A stretch of DNA of 13,207 bases from an uncultured Ruminococcus sp. (GTDB lineage Bacteria > Bacillota > Clostridia > Oscillospirales > Ruminococcaceae): assembly GCA_946544695.1 (NCBI GenBank), contig CAMNMO010000040.1, forward strand, positions 1 to 13,207. Direction: 5' to 3'. A program made the translations under genes and the position numbers. Positions 1-6,711 of the stretch are shown here, in pieces. How positions within the stretch are numbered: the stretch's first letter is position 1; every line of letters starts with the position of its first letter. The notes beneath the pieces were generated by a model, which ran no database searches, was not told the DNA's origin, and worked only from the letters and a program-made list of their open reading frames with translations.

Positions 1-292
1 GCTGGGACAGGGCAGGGACAACTCCAAGCAGTTCCTGCTGGATCACCCCGATATCATGGGCGAGATCGAGGAGAAGATCAAGGTGCAGACCGCCGAAGCA
101 CTTGCTGCTGCAAGCAAGAAGAAGGATAAGAATAACAAGCTGGAGGAAAAGGCTAACGAAAGCGCAGGCGTTTCCGACGAAGCTGAGGAAGGCAGCGTGA
201 TAAAGAAGGTTGTCAGGGACGAGCCTTCTGCGGTATCCGAGGAGGATTTCGAGGAGTTCGCACCTGTGGATATCGAAACTTTCGGTGAGTGA
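1..292 (+). CDS. recA: RecA recombinase, C-terminal fragment
   Basis: This is the 3' end of recA; the start lies outside the window. The reading frame begins at base 2 with LGQGRDNSKQFLLDHPDIMG, which matches the end of the RecA core and the start of its C-terminal domain (family pattern 'GQGRENAK..L..NP'). RecA is the ATP-dependent strand-exchange protein of homologous recombination and the co-protease of the SOS response. No ATP-binding motif is visible because it lies upstream. After the C-terminal domain comes a tail of about 60 residues, first Ala/Lys-rich, then very acidic, ending SEEDFEEFAPVDIETFGE. Acidic RecA tails are known to damp DNA binding, but this one is longer than in E. coli. 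The following recX gene supports the call. Confidence 0.93.
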   Translation, partial: LGQGRDNSKQFLLDHPDIMGEIEEKIKVQTAEALAAASKKKDKNNKLEEKANESAGVSDEAEEGSVIKKVVRDEPSAVSEEDFEEFAPVDIETFGE

Positions 293-295
293 TAG

Positions 296-931
296 ATGCT
301 TACCATCACAAATGTTTCCCGATATAAGGGAATGACCATGATGATCGAATTTGAGGACAGGGACACCGAGTTTCTCAATCAGGAGATCGTCCGCAGATAT
401 GATCTGAAGGCAGGCATAAGTCTGCCTTTGTCTGCGTGGGAGGAAATAAAGGCTGAGGAAGAATACCGAAAAGCCAGAGAAAGGGCGCTGTACCTGCTGG
501 ACCACCGTGACTATTCCTATGTTGAGCTTTTCCATAAGCTGGAGAAGAATTACAGCGAGGACACCTGCTATCGGGTGATGGACAGAATGGTGGAACTCGG
601 TGCTGTCAATGACAACCGCTATGCGGAAGGTCTGGCAAGACATTATGTGGAGGTCAAGCATTTTGGCAGCCGCAGGGCTTTTCAGGAAATGCGAAACAGG
701 GGACTGACTTCCGAAGTGATAAAACGGGCGCTGTCGGTCTACGATGAGGACGAAGAAACTACGTGGTATGACAGGCTCTATGAATTGGTCGAGACCAAGT
801 ATTTAAGGTACCTTGATGATGAGAAGGGTGTGAATAAGGTCAAAAATGCGCTGGTGCGATATGGTTACAGCTATGACCTTATCAGAGAGGTGCTGAGGGG
901 AATTGAAGAGGAATACGGCGAGGAGGACTAG
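296..931 (+). CDS. recX: RecX, regulatory protein of RecA
   Basis: A 211-aa protein of the RecX family, which binds RecA filaments in the cytoplasm and limits their extension. The family hallmark of repeated three-helix units is visible: residues about 58-100 (RERALYLLDHRDYSYVELFHKL), 103-150 (VNDNRYAEGLARHYVEVKHFGSRR) and 155-205. The motif 'RYAEGLARHYVE' is typical of the middle repeat. The N-terminal 50 residues form a beta-rich extension common in Firmicute RecX. The ATG lies four bases after the recA stop, with GGTGAG in the last recA codons as a weak ribosome site, so translation is probably coupled to recA. Later in-frame Met codons (residues 13, 15 and 16) are alternative starts. Confidence 0.92.
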   Translation: MLTITNVSRYKGMTMMIEFEDRDTEFLNQEIVRRYDLKAGISLPLSAWEEIKAEEEYRKARERALYLLDHRDYSYVELFHKLEKNYSEDTCYRVMDRMVELGAVNDNRYAEGLARHYVEVKHFGSRRAFQEMRNRGLTSEVIKRALSVYDEDEETTWYDRLYELVETKYLRYLDDEKGVNKVKNALVRYGYSYDLIREVLRGIEEEYGEED

Positions 932-933
932 GT

Positions 934-1338
934 TTGGATAAGATAAGGTATAATGAGGAGCAGGAAGCTTTTGAGATAGATTATGAGCTTTGGGGAAAGC
1001 CTGTGACTGTCCTGTTTTATATGGAAGAACAGGCAGAGATAATAGCATCACTTTCGGAAATAGCTGACAAGCTGGGCAAGCTTGACCGCAATAAGCAGAA
1101 GATAGCAGAGGTCATCAAGCGTGACGGCTGCTATGATAAAAAGAAGTTCCCGCTGCTGACGATAGCTGAGCTTGATTCACAGATGGAGATAGAGAGCGCA
1201 TTCGTCGATAAGGACGAGGACGGAGTGGTGCTCGGTGCAACTGTCACCACCGCAAACGGTTCACTTGGCGAAGGCGTTATGGTAGAAGTGCTCGAAGACG
1301 GCGCTCTTGAAGTGTCCGCAGAGGGTAAATTGCTGTAA
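934..1338 (+). CDS. Conserved-type hypothetical protein, possibly DUF2262-like
   Basis: A 134-aa acidic cytoplasmic protein with no signal peptide or membrane segment. The start is the TTG at 934: a full AGGAGG (921-926), inside the end of recX, lies seven bases upstream and no better ATG exists. An N-terminal stretch of alternating hydrophobic residues (FEIDYELWGKPVTVLFYM, residues 13-30) is followed by a helical segment (34-62). The C-terminal half, residues 90-134, is predicted beta-rich with repeated 'EVLEDGALEVSAEGKL'-like strands. The pattern 'ELWGKPVTVLFYMEEQAE' resembles DUF2262 proteins, but I cannot confirm this. It is likely co-transcribed with recA-recX. Function unknown. Confidence 0.78.
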   Translation: MDKIRYNEEQEAFEIDYELWGKPVTVLFYMEEQAEIIASLSEIADKLGKLDRNKQKIAEVIKRDGCYDKKKFPLLTIAELDSQMEIESAFVDKDEDGVVLGATVTTANGSLGEGVMVEVLEDGALEVSAEGKLL

Positions 1339-1352
1339 ATTTCCTGCGGGTC

Positions 1353-1381
1353 TTTACAAATGCAGATTAATGTGTTATAAT
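1353..1381 (+). promoter_or_regulatory. Sigma-A-type promoter of rimO-pgsA
   Basis: A TTTACA -35 box (1353-1358) and a perfect TATAAT -10 box (1376-1381) are separated by 17 bases, the optimal spacing for housekeeping sigma factor. It lies between the upstream hypothetical gene and rimO, giving a leader of about 40 bases. No terminator is visible between 1339 and 1352, so read-through from the recA unit is possible as well. Confidence 0.85.
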
Positions 1382-1429
1382 ACTAGAATGTAATTATGTA
1401 AAAGATATTGTGATTGGAGTTCTTGTCTT

Positions 1430-2761
1430 ATGTCTACAAGAGTGGGAATGGTTTCCCTCGGCTGTCCTAAAAATCAGGTGGACGCTGAGCATATACTGTA
1501 TGACCTGAAAAAAGAAGGTTACCAGATAGTTGCTGATGCGGCACTGGCAGATGTGGTGATAGTTAATACCTGCGGCTTTATAGAAAGCGCAAAGCAGGAG
1601 GCGATAGATACTATCCTTGAATTCTGCACGCTGAAACAGGAGGGCAGGATAAAAGCGGTCATCGCAACAGGCTGCCTGGCTGAGCGTTACCGTGATGAAA
1701 TGAAAAAGGAGATCCCCGAACTCGATGCAGTTGTGGGACTGGGCTCAAACTCAAAGCTGCCCGAGATAATCAGAGATATCTACCGTGGAGAAGAACAGAT
1801 ATGTGCTTACGGCAGCAAGACTGACCTGCCGATGGAAGGCGGAAGGATAATATCCACCGAACCGTTCTATGCATATATTAAGATAGCAGAGGGCTGCTCG
1901 AACAACTGCACCTACTGCGCTATACCCGCCATAAGGGGCAGGTTCCGCAGCAGAAAGATGGAGGATATCATCAAGGAAGCTGAGTGGCTGGCTGAACACG
2001 GCGTTACCGAGCTTGTGGTCATCGCACAGGATACCACAAGGTACGGCGAGGATATCTACGGCAAGTCCATGCTGCCAGAACTGCTGAAAAAGCTTTGTGC
2101 GATAGACGGCTTTAAATGGATAAGGACGCTGTACAGCTATCCCGAGCGCATAAGCGATGAGTTCATAGATGTGCTGGCGACCGAGGATAAGCTGGTAAAA
2201 TATATAGATATGCCCATTCAGCACTGCAATAAGGACGTTCTCAAAGCAATGAACCGTCCCGGTGATGAGGCGTATCTGCTTGAACTGATACAGAAGCTGC
2301 GTGCAAGGGTGCCCGATATAGTTTTAAGGACTACCCTGATAGCAGGTTTCCCGGGTGAGACTGAAAGTCAGTTTGAGGAACTTTGTGAGTTTGTCAAGAA
2401 TGTTGGCTTTGAAAGACTGGGCTGCTTTGCTTATTCCCCCGAGGAAGGAACTAAGGCTTTCTCGATGGAAGGTCAGGTCGATGAACAGACCAAGCAGCGC
2501 CGTGCTGATATAATCATGCAGGAACAGATGCTGGTGGCTGACAGATATAATCAGGCACAGCTTGGCAAAACGATAGAGGTGGTCTGTGAGGGCTTTGACC
2601 GCTACGCTGAATGCTATTTCGGCAGAGGTGCGGCAGATGCGCCCGAGATAGACGGCAAGATATTTTTCACCTCCGAAAACAAGGTGCAGACAGGTCAGTA
2701 TGTCAAGGTCGAACTTTTCGATACGCTGGATTATGACCTGCTGGGTACGGTAGTCGGATAG
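1430..2761 (+). CDS. rimO: Ribosomal protein S12 methylthiotransferase RimO
   Basis: A 443-aa radical-SAM enzyme that adds a methylthio group to the conserved aspartate of ribosomal protein S12. The three-part methylthiotransferase layout is complete. An N-terminal UPF0004 domain carries the three cysteines of the second iron-sulfur cluster (C12 in SLGCPKNQVD, C48 in NTCGF, C82 in ATGCLAERY). The radical SAM core carries C156, C160 and C163 (EGCSNNCTYCAIP), which hold the SAM-binding cluster. A C-terminal TRAM domain covers about residues 375-443. The 'SLGCPKNQVDAE' signature and 'EGCSNNCTYCAIPAIRGRFRSR'-type core separate RimO from its tRNA-modifying relative MiaB. A GGAG at 1416-1419 precedes the ATG. 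The 11-base gap to pgsA suggests a two-gene operon. Full length for the family; nothing odd. Confidence 0.96.
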   Translation: MSTRVGMVSLGCPKNQVDAEHILYDLKKEGYQIVADAALADVVIVNTCGFIESAKQEAIDTILEFCTLKQEGRIKAVIATGCLAERYRDEMKKEIPELDAVVGLGSNSKLPEIIRDIYRGEEQICAYGSKTDLPMEGGRIISTEPFYAYIKIAEGCSNNCTYCAIPAIRGRFRSRKMEDIIKEAEWLAEHGVTELVVIAQDTTRYGEDIYGKSMLPELLKKLCAIDGFKWIRTLYSYPERISDEFIDVLATEDKLVKYIDMPIQHCNKDVLKAMNRPGDEAYLLELIQKLRARVPDIVLRTTLIAGFPGETESQFEELCEFVKNVGFERLGCFAYSPEEGTKAFSMEGQVDEQTKQRRADIIMQEQMLVADRYNQAQLGKTIEVVCEGFDRYAECYFGRGAADAPEIDGKIFFTSENKVQTGQYVKVELFDTLDYDLLGTVVG

Positions 2762-2772
2762 GGGGAAGAATA

Positions 2773-3366
2773 ATGAAACAGATGAATTTACCAAATAAGC
2801 TCACGGTGCTGAGAGTAGTGCTGATACCGTTCTTTATGTTTTTCCTGCTCTGTTTTGAACTGGGCGAACGGCTGCACACCATACTTGCACTGATAGTTTT
2901 CGTAGCCGCTTCACTTACAGATATGCTGGACGGCAAGATAGCCAGGTCGCAGAACCTGGTGACTACCTTCGGCAAATTTCTTGACCCGCTGGCAGATAAA
3001 CTGCTGGTAATGGTGGCACTGATAAGCTTCACGTTTGAACGCTGGATAGACCCCGTGGCGGTGGTCATAATACTGGCAAGAGAATTTATGGTGACAGGTC
3101 TGAGACTTGTGGTCGCAGGCGAGGGCGTCGTGGTCGCCGCAGGTATATGGGGCAAAGCTAAAACAGCTTTCACTATGGTGGCGATGATAGTTATAATGTT
3201 TTTGCAGATATTGTACCCCGAACTCAAGGGTGCGCCCGACCTGAACTGGCATTCCGCCATATTCCTTATCAATGAAGCACTTATCTGGATAGCCGTTGTG
3301 CTGACGGTTATTTCGGGTGCGATATATGTAAAGGCTTACGGTAAGTATATAGACCCAAATGAATAA
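2773..3366 (+). CDS. pgsA: Phosphatidylglycerophosphate synthase (CDP-diacylglycerol--glycerol-3-phosphate 3-phosphatidyltransferase)
   Basis: A 197-aa integral membrane enzyme that transfers a phosphatidyl group from CDP-diacylglycerol to glycerol-3-phosphate, the committed step to phosphatidylglycerol. The CDP-alcohol phosphatidyltransferase signature DGx2ARx8Gx3Dx3D is intact: D53-G54, A57-R58, G67, D71, D75, preceded by D50. These acidic residues bind the metal and CDP. Hydrophobic membrane segments lie at about 13-30, 36-48, 77-90, 94-112, 130-150 and 166-187. The start NLPNKLTVLRVVLIP is the usual PgsA N-terminus. A purine-rich GGGGGAAG directly after the rimO stop serves as the ribosome site. 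Length is normal. Confidence 0.95.
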   Translation: MKQMNLPNKLTVLRVVLIPFFMFFLLCFELGERLHTILALIVFVAASLTDMLDGKIARSQNLVTTFGKFLDPLADKLLVMVALISFTFERWIDPVAVVIILAREFMVTGLRLVVAGEGVVVAAGIWGKAKTAFTMVAMIVIMFLQILYPELKGAPDLNWHSAIFLINEALIWIAVVLTVISGAIYVKAYGKYIDPNE

Positions 3367-3378
3367 TCAAAATGCGTA

Positions 3379-3627
3379 TCAGCAAAAGTAACCCCGCCGC
3401 AGATCTTCAGAGAGAAGCCGTTCGGTGCAAGGCTTTGTTCGGGTGAGGTGAAGTGCGGCTGACAGCAGGGAGTGAGGAAAGATAAGCGAGTATTCCTCCC
3501 CGTGCCCCGGCGTTAACGGGAATGAGGCTGTACCGAAAATTGTACAGCAAAGCGGAGTGGGACCGTGTATGAGAGATCATTCGCCTCCGAATGCGCCGAT
3601 GTGGGCGTGTTCGGAGGTTTTTGTTTT
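3379..3627 (+). promoter_or_regulatory. T-box riboswitch, cysteine-specific (UGC specifier)
   Basis: A complete T-box leader can be read. Stem I closes with TCAGC (3379-3383) and GCTGA (3458-3462). The 5' specifier-loop AGTA motif is at 3387-3390, the AG-bulge AGAGAG at 3409-3414, and helix AAGCC/GGCTT (3415-3419/3431-3435) presents the distal loop motif GGTGCAA (3424-3430). The specifier loop reads GAAG-TGC, with TGC (Cys) at 3454-3456. The T-box motif GGAGTGGGACCGTG is at 3554-3567, with UGGN = UGGG at 3558-3561. The antiterminator pairs CGGAG (3553-3557) with CTCCG (3585-3589), which also forms one arm of the terminator, so the two folds exclude each other. Uncharged tRNA-Cys is inferred to favour read-through into the cysE-cysS operon. 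The promoter must lie near or within the pgsA 3' end; I see no strong one. Confidence 0.93.
3584..3627 (+). terminator. Regulated intrinsic terminator of the T-box
   Basis: The outer stem CCTCCGAA (3584-3591) pairs with TTCGGAGG (3610-3617). The inner stem CGCC/GGCG (3594-3597/3604-3607) closes a six-base loop. The U-tract TTTTTGTTTT follows at 3618-3627. Its 5' arm overlaps the antiterminator, as in other T-box leaders. The AGGAGG ribosome site of the first gene starts immediately after the U-tract. Confidence 0.93.
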
Positions 3628-3637
3628 AGGAGGGCTT

Positions 3638-3952
3638 ATGAAAGAATATCAGAGTCTGCTGAATGGTGCGAACAACACCCGTGAATTGAGCGGTGTTGTG
3701 AATAAAAGTGTTTTCTGGCGCAGCGGTGCACCTGTATCGCTTACAGGCGAGGACGTCTGTCTGCTGCATGAAAAGGGCTTTACCACACTGGTAGATATGC
3801 GTTCGGATCCCGAGGTCAGCCTCAGACCATGTATGGTGCGCTTTCTCGAACTTTTCCGTGAAAAATATCACAGTGCTGATAATTACCTGGCGTCGCTGGG
3901 ACTTTCAGCCGATGAGATAAACATGTTAAAGGATAAAATGATGAGGTACTGA
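3638..3952 (+). CDS. Tyrosine-phosphatase-like protein lacking the catalytic core (internal deletion)
   Basis: A 104-aa protein. Residues about 9-60 (NGANNTRELSGVV, FWRSGAPVSLT, GFTTLVDMRSDPE) match the N-terminal part of the DSP/tyrosine phosphatase family 'Y_phosphatase3' (pattern NfRdlgg...lyRSgaLs.Lt...gi.tviDLRs..E). Residues about 66-104 (MVRFLELFREKYHSADNYLASLGLS) match its C-terminal end. The central part with the HCx5R catalytic loop is absent, so phosphatase activity is not expected. The two ends join around residues 60-66 without a frameshift. The start is the ATG at 3638, four bases after AGGAGGG (3628-3634); upstream in-frame codons fall within the riboswitch. It is the first gene under the T-box and ends one base before cysE. 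It may be a decaying pseudogene or a retained small protein. Confidence 0.75.
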   Translation: MKEYQSLLNGANNTRELSGVVNKSVFWRSGAPVSLTGEDVCLLHEKGFTTLVDMRSDPEVSLRPCMVRFLELFREKYHSADNYLASLGLSADEINMLKDKMMRY

Positions 3953-3953
3953 G

Positions 3954-4625
3954 ATGGGAAACATTCTTAAAAGCATTGTTAGAAGCTATAAAGCCGAGAT
4001 ACAGTCAATTAAGGACCGTGACCCCGCTGCGACCAGCACACTGGAGATACTGACCTATTCGGGACTGCATGCGGTGGCTATGTATCGTGTGGCACACTGG
4101 TTCTTTATAAGGGATTTCAAGTTCATCGCAAGGTTGATCTCGCAGACCGCCCGCTTTCTCACGGGTATCGAGATACACCCAGGTGCAATGATAGGCAAGG
4201 GGCTTCTCATCGACCACGGCTCAGGTGTCGTTATCGGTGAGACTGCCGAGATAGGCGATAATTGCCTGCTGTATCAGGGCTGTACACTTGGCGGAACAGG
4301 CAAGGATCACGGCAAACGTCACCCGACACTGGGTAATAATGTCATGGTCGGCTGCGGTGCAAAGGTGCTGGGACCTTTCAAGGTCGGTGACAATTCAAAG
4401 ATAGCCGCAAATGCGGTGGTGCTGGAACCTGTTCCCGCAAACTGCACTGCTGTCGGTGTTCCCGCAAGGGTGGTCAAGCAGAACGGCAAGCGCACCCTCG
4501 ATCTGGATCAGGTGCATATCCCCGACCCCGTTTCGCAGGAACTCTGCAAGGACAGAATGGAACTGGAGAGACTGCGCAGGCGTGTTGAAGAACTGGAAAA
4601 ACGTCTGGCTCAGGAGGGTAAATAA
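3954..4625 (+). CDS. cysE: Serine O-acetyltransferase
   Basis: A 223-aa cytoplasmic enzyme that acetylates L-serine with acetyl-CoA, giving O-acetylserine for cysteine synthesis. The N-terminal helical domain (1-70) is short, as in Bacillus-type CysE. The left-handed beta-helix of hexapeptide repeats spans about 72-172. Catalytic residues are present: H88 in LLIDHGSGVVIGETA, acidic E73 in GIEIHPGA, and the CoA-binding GGTGKDHGKRHP (113-124). The end is a charged coiled-coil-like tail (about 198-221, MELERLRRRVEELEKRL) and the last residue is Lys, not the terminal Ile that inserts into CysK in the classic cysteine synthase complex. It starts one base after the previous stop and probably is translated by coupling. 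Control by the Cys T-box fits its role. Confidence 0.95.
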   Translation: MGNILKSIVRSYKAEIQSIKDRDPAATSTLEILTYSGLHAVAMYRVAHWFFIRDFKFIARLISQTARFLTGIEIHPGAMIGKGLLIDHGSGVVIGETAEIGDNCLLYQGCTLGGTGKDHGKRHPTLGNNVMVGCGAKVLGPFKVGDNSKIAANAVVLEPVPANCTAVGVPARVVKQNGKRTLDLDQVHIPDPVSQELCKDRMELERLRRRVEELEKRLAQEGK

Positions 4626-5255
4626 ATGGACAATATTCAGCTTGTCGAGACTCTGCTGGCAAAGCCGTATATGTATACCTGCGGTGAAAGCCTGACTGCC
4701 CTCGAAGCGTTCCTGCACGGCTACGGCTTTTGCAGGATAGAGTATAAGATAGCCATTGAAAGCGAACCGAAATATTCGCTGCTGCCCGCAGAATGGGAGC
4801 TTTTCACAGATTTCATCAGGTGCAGCCTGACTTATGATGAACCCCTTGCTGACTGGTATGATATACTGATGACATATTTCGGTGACAGGGAAGGGTACCG
4901 CATGTTCGTAAATTACTTTGACAGCTTCCGCAGACTTCAGGTGACCTCATATAAAAGGGCTGCGCTGAATGATGAGCAGAAAAAATCCTGTATGGAAAAT
5001 ACAGGCATCAATACTACTGTACCGCAGAACTGTTTCATAGTCAGCCTTAACAGGGGAGAATGCTTCATGTCGGCTGTTGAAGTGGAAGATGAGGTTTGGC
5101 AGACAAGGCATATCTATAAAACAGAAGAAGCCGCCATCGAAGATGCAGTAAAGCTTTTTGGCAGTGGACCTGCATGGTTCGGCGTAACGGGCGTTGAGGA
5201 ACTTAGTTTCAAAAAGCCTGTGCGGTCTTCGCTTTATATAATAAATAAGGAATAA
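4626..5255 (+). CDS. Hypothetical protein between cysE and cysS
   Basis: A 209-aa protein I do not recognise. It has no signal peptide or membrane segment and looks soluble and cytoplasmic. The first 115 residues look helical with many aromatics (DWYDILMTYFGDREGYRMFVNYF). The C-terminal part, about 130-205, looks beta-rich (NCFIVSLNRGECFMSAVEVEDEVWQTRHIYKTEEAAIEDAVKLFG resembles a small sheet with an exposed Glu-rich helix). Seven Cys residues could be a coincidence or functional, but no CxxC motif is present. The ATG abuts the cysE stop directly, with AGGAGGG at 4612-4618, so it is translated in step with cysE. Its place within the T-box operon suggests a role linked to cysteine or sulfur supply, which is inference only. 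Confidence 0.85.
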   Translation: MDNIQLVETLLAKPYMYTCGESLTALEAFLHGYGFCRIEYKIAIESEPKYSLLPAEWELFTDFIRCSLTYDEPLADWYDILMTYFGDREGYRMFVNYFDSFRRLQVTSYKRAALNDEQKKSCMENTGINTTVPQNCFIVSLNRGECFMSAVEVEDEVWQTRHIYKTEEAAIEDAVKLFGSGPAWFGVTGVEELSFKKPVRSSLYIINKE

Positions 5256-5283
5256 CAGATAAATACTATCGGGAGGATTTAAA

Positions 5284-6699
5284 ATGAAGATCTATAACAC
5301 ACTCAGCCATAAGGTAGAAGAATTTGTGCCGAACACAGCGGGCAAGGTGGCAATGTACACCTGCGGTCCCACTGTGTACCACTATGCGCATATAGGCAAC
5401 CTGAGAAGTTATATAATGGAGGACGTTCTGGAGAAGTACATGCGCTGGCAGGGGCTGGATGTTAAGCGTGTAATGAACATCACTGATGTGGGACACCTTA
5501 CATCTGACGGCGACACAGGCGATGACAAGATGCTCAAAGGTGCAAAGCGTGAGCATAAGACAGTCATGGAGATAGCTAAGTTCTATACAGATGCCTTTTT
5601 TGCTGACTGCGCAAAGCTCAATATCAAGACTCCTGATGTGGTAGCACCTGCCACCACATATATCGACGAGTTCATCAAGGTAATATCTGCACTGATAGAA
5701 AAGGGCTATGCTTATGAAGCAGGCGGAAATATCTACTTTGATACCTCAAAGCTTGACGAATATTACGTGTTCCACAATTTCAGCGCTGAGGACCTGGAAG
5801 TGGGCGTGCGTGAAGGCGTTGAGGAGGATACCAACAAGCGCAACAAGGCAGACTTCGTGCTGTGGTTCACAAAGTCCAAGTTCGATGACCAGGAGCTGAA
5901 ATGGGAGTCTCCCTGGGGCGTGGGCTATCCCGGCTGGCATATCGAATGCTCATGCATATCCATGAAAAATCTGGGCGAGTATCTTGATATCCACTGCGGC
6001 GGCATTGACAACGCCTTCCCCCATCACACCAATGAGATAGCACAGTCTGAGGCTTATATCGGTCATAAGTGGTGCAACTACTGGTTCCATGTACATCACC
6101 TGAATACCGATACAGGCAAGATGTCCAAGTCAAAGGGCGAATTCCTGACCGTTTCACTGCTTGAAGAAAAGGGCTATGACCCGCTGGTATACAGATTCTT
6201 CTGCTTGCAGTCGCATTACAGAAAGTCGCTGGTATTTTCCTGGGAAAACCTTGACAACGCCAAGACTGCCTACGATAAGCTGACCGCCCGCATAGCTGCA
6301 CTGCTTGCTGAAAGCAGCAAGGGCGATGTGGTACAGGCGGACTTCGATGAGCTTAAAGCAAAGTTCACAGCCGCTATGGACGATGATATCAATACTTCAA
6401 ACGGCATTACTGCCATATACGATGTGCTGAAGGCGGATACGACCGCTGCCACTAAGCTGGCTCTTGTCGAGGACTTTGACAAGGTGCTGAGCGTGGGTCT
6501 GATAAAGGCAGCCGAAAAGCAGAATGAGGAGAAGCAGGGCGCAGATATCCCTGCAGATGTAATGGCACTTGTGGAAGAAAGACAGGCTGCAAGAAAGGCA
6601 AAGGATTTCGCAAAGGCTGATGAACTGCGTGACAAGATAGCTGCACTGGGCTATGCAGTCAAGGAGACACGACAGGGCACCGAGATAACAAAGCTCTGA
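5284..6699 (+). CDS. cysS: Cysteinyl-tRNA synthetase
   Basis: A 471-aa class I aminoacyl-tRNA synthetase that charges tRNA-Cys using ATP. The HIGH signature appears as HIGN (36-39) in GPTVYHYAHIGNLRSY, and KMSKS at 279-283. The zinc ligands that select cysteine are present with the spacing seen in E. coli: C27, C222, H247 and E251 (FPHHTNEIAQSE). The C-terminal helical domain (about 320-471) ends in the usual 'ARKAKDFAKADELRDKIAALGYAVKET' pattern. GGGAGGA (5271-5277) lies six bases before the ATG. Length is typical. As part of the operon it is expected to rise when uncharged tRNA-Cys accumulates, a direct feedback loop through the T-box. Confidence 0.97.
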   Translation: MKIYNTLSHKVEEFVPNTAGKVAMYTCGPTVYHYAHIGNLRSYIMEDVLEKYMRWQGLDVKRVMNITDVGHLTSDGDTGDDKMLKGAKREHKTVMEIAKFYTDAFFADCAKLNIKTPDVVAPATTYIDEFIKVISALIEKGYAYEAGGNIYFDTSKLDEYYVFHNFSAEDLEVGVREGVEEDTNKRNKADFVLWFTKSKFDDQELKWESPWGVGYPGWHIECSCISMKNLGEYLDIHCGGIDNAFPHHTNEIAQSEAYIGHKWCNYWFHVHHLNTDTGKMSKSKGEFLTVSLLEEKGYDPLVYRFFCLQSHYRKSLVFSWENLDNAKTAYDKLTARIAALLAESSKGDVVQADFDELKAKFTAAMDDDINTSNGITAIYDVLKADTTAATKLALVEDFDKVLSVGLIKAAEKQNEEKQGADIPADVMALVEERQAARKAKDFAKADELRDKIAALGYAVKETRQGTEITKL

Positions 6700-6711
6700 T
6701 CGGAGGGAAAG

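Noticed and set aside
2703..3272. - strand open frame opposite pgsA
   Set aside because: The Ser/Thr/Ile-rich sequence mirrors the codons of pgsA, which has the complete family signature.
3557..3637. Upstream extension of the phosphatase-like protein
   Set aside because: This part is the T-box antiterminator and terminator; the AGGAGGG before the ATG at 3638 marks the true start.
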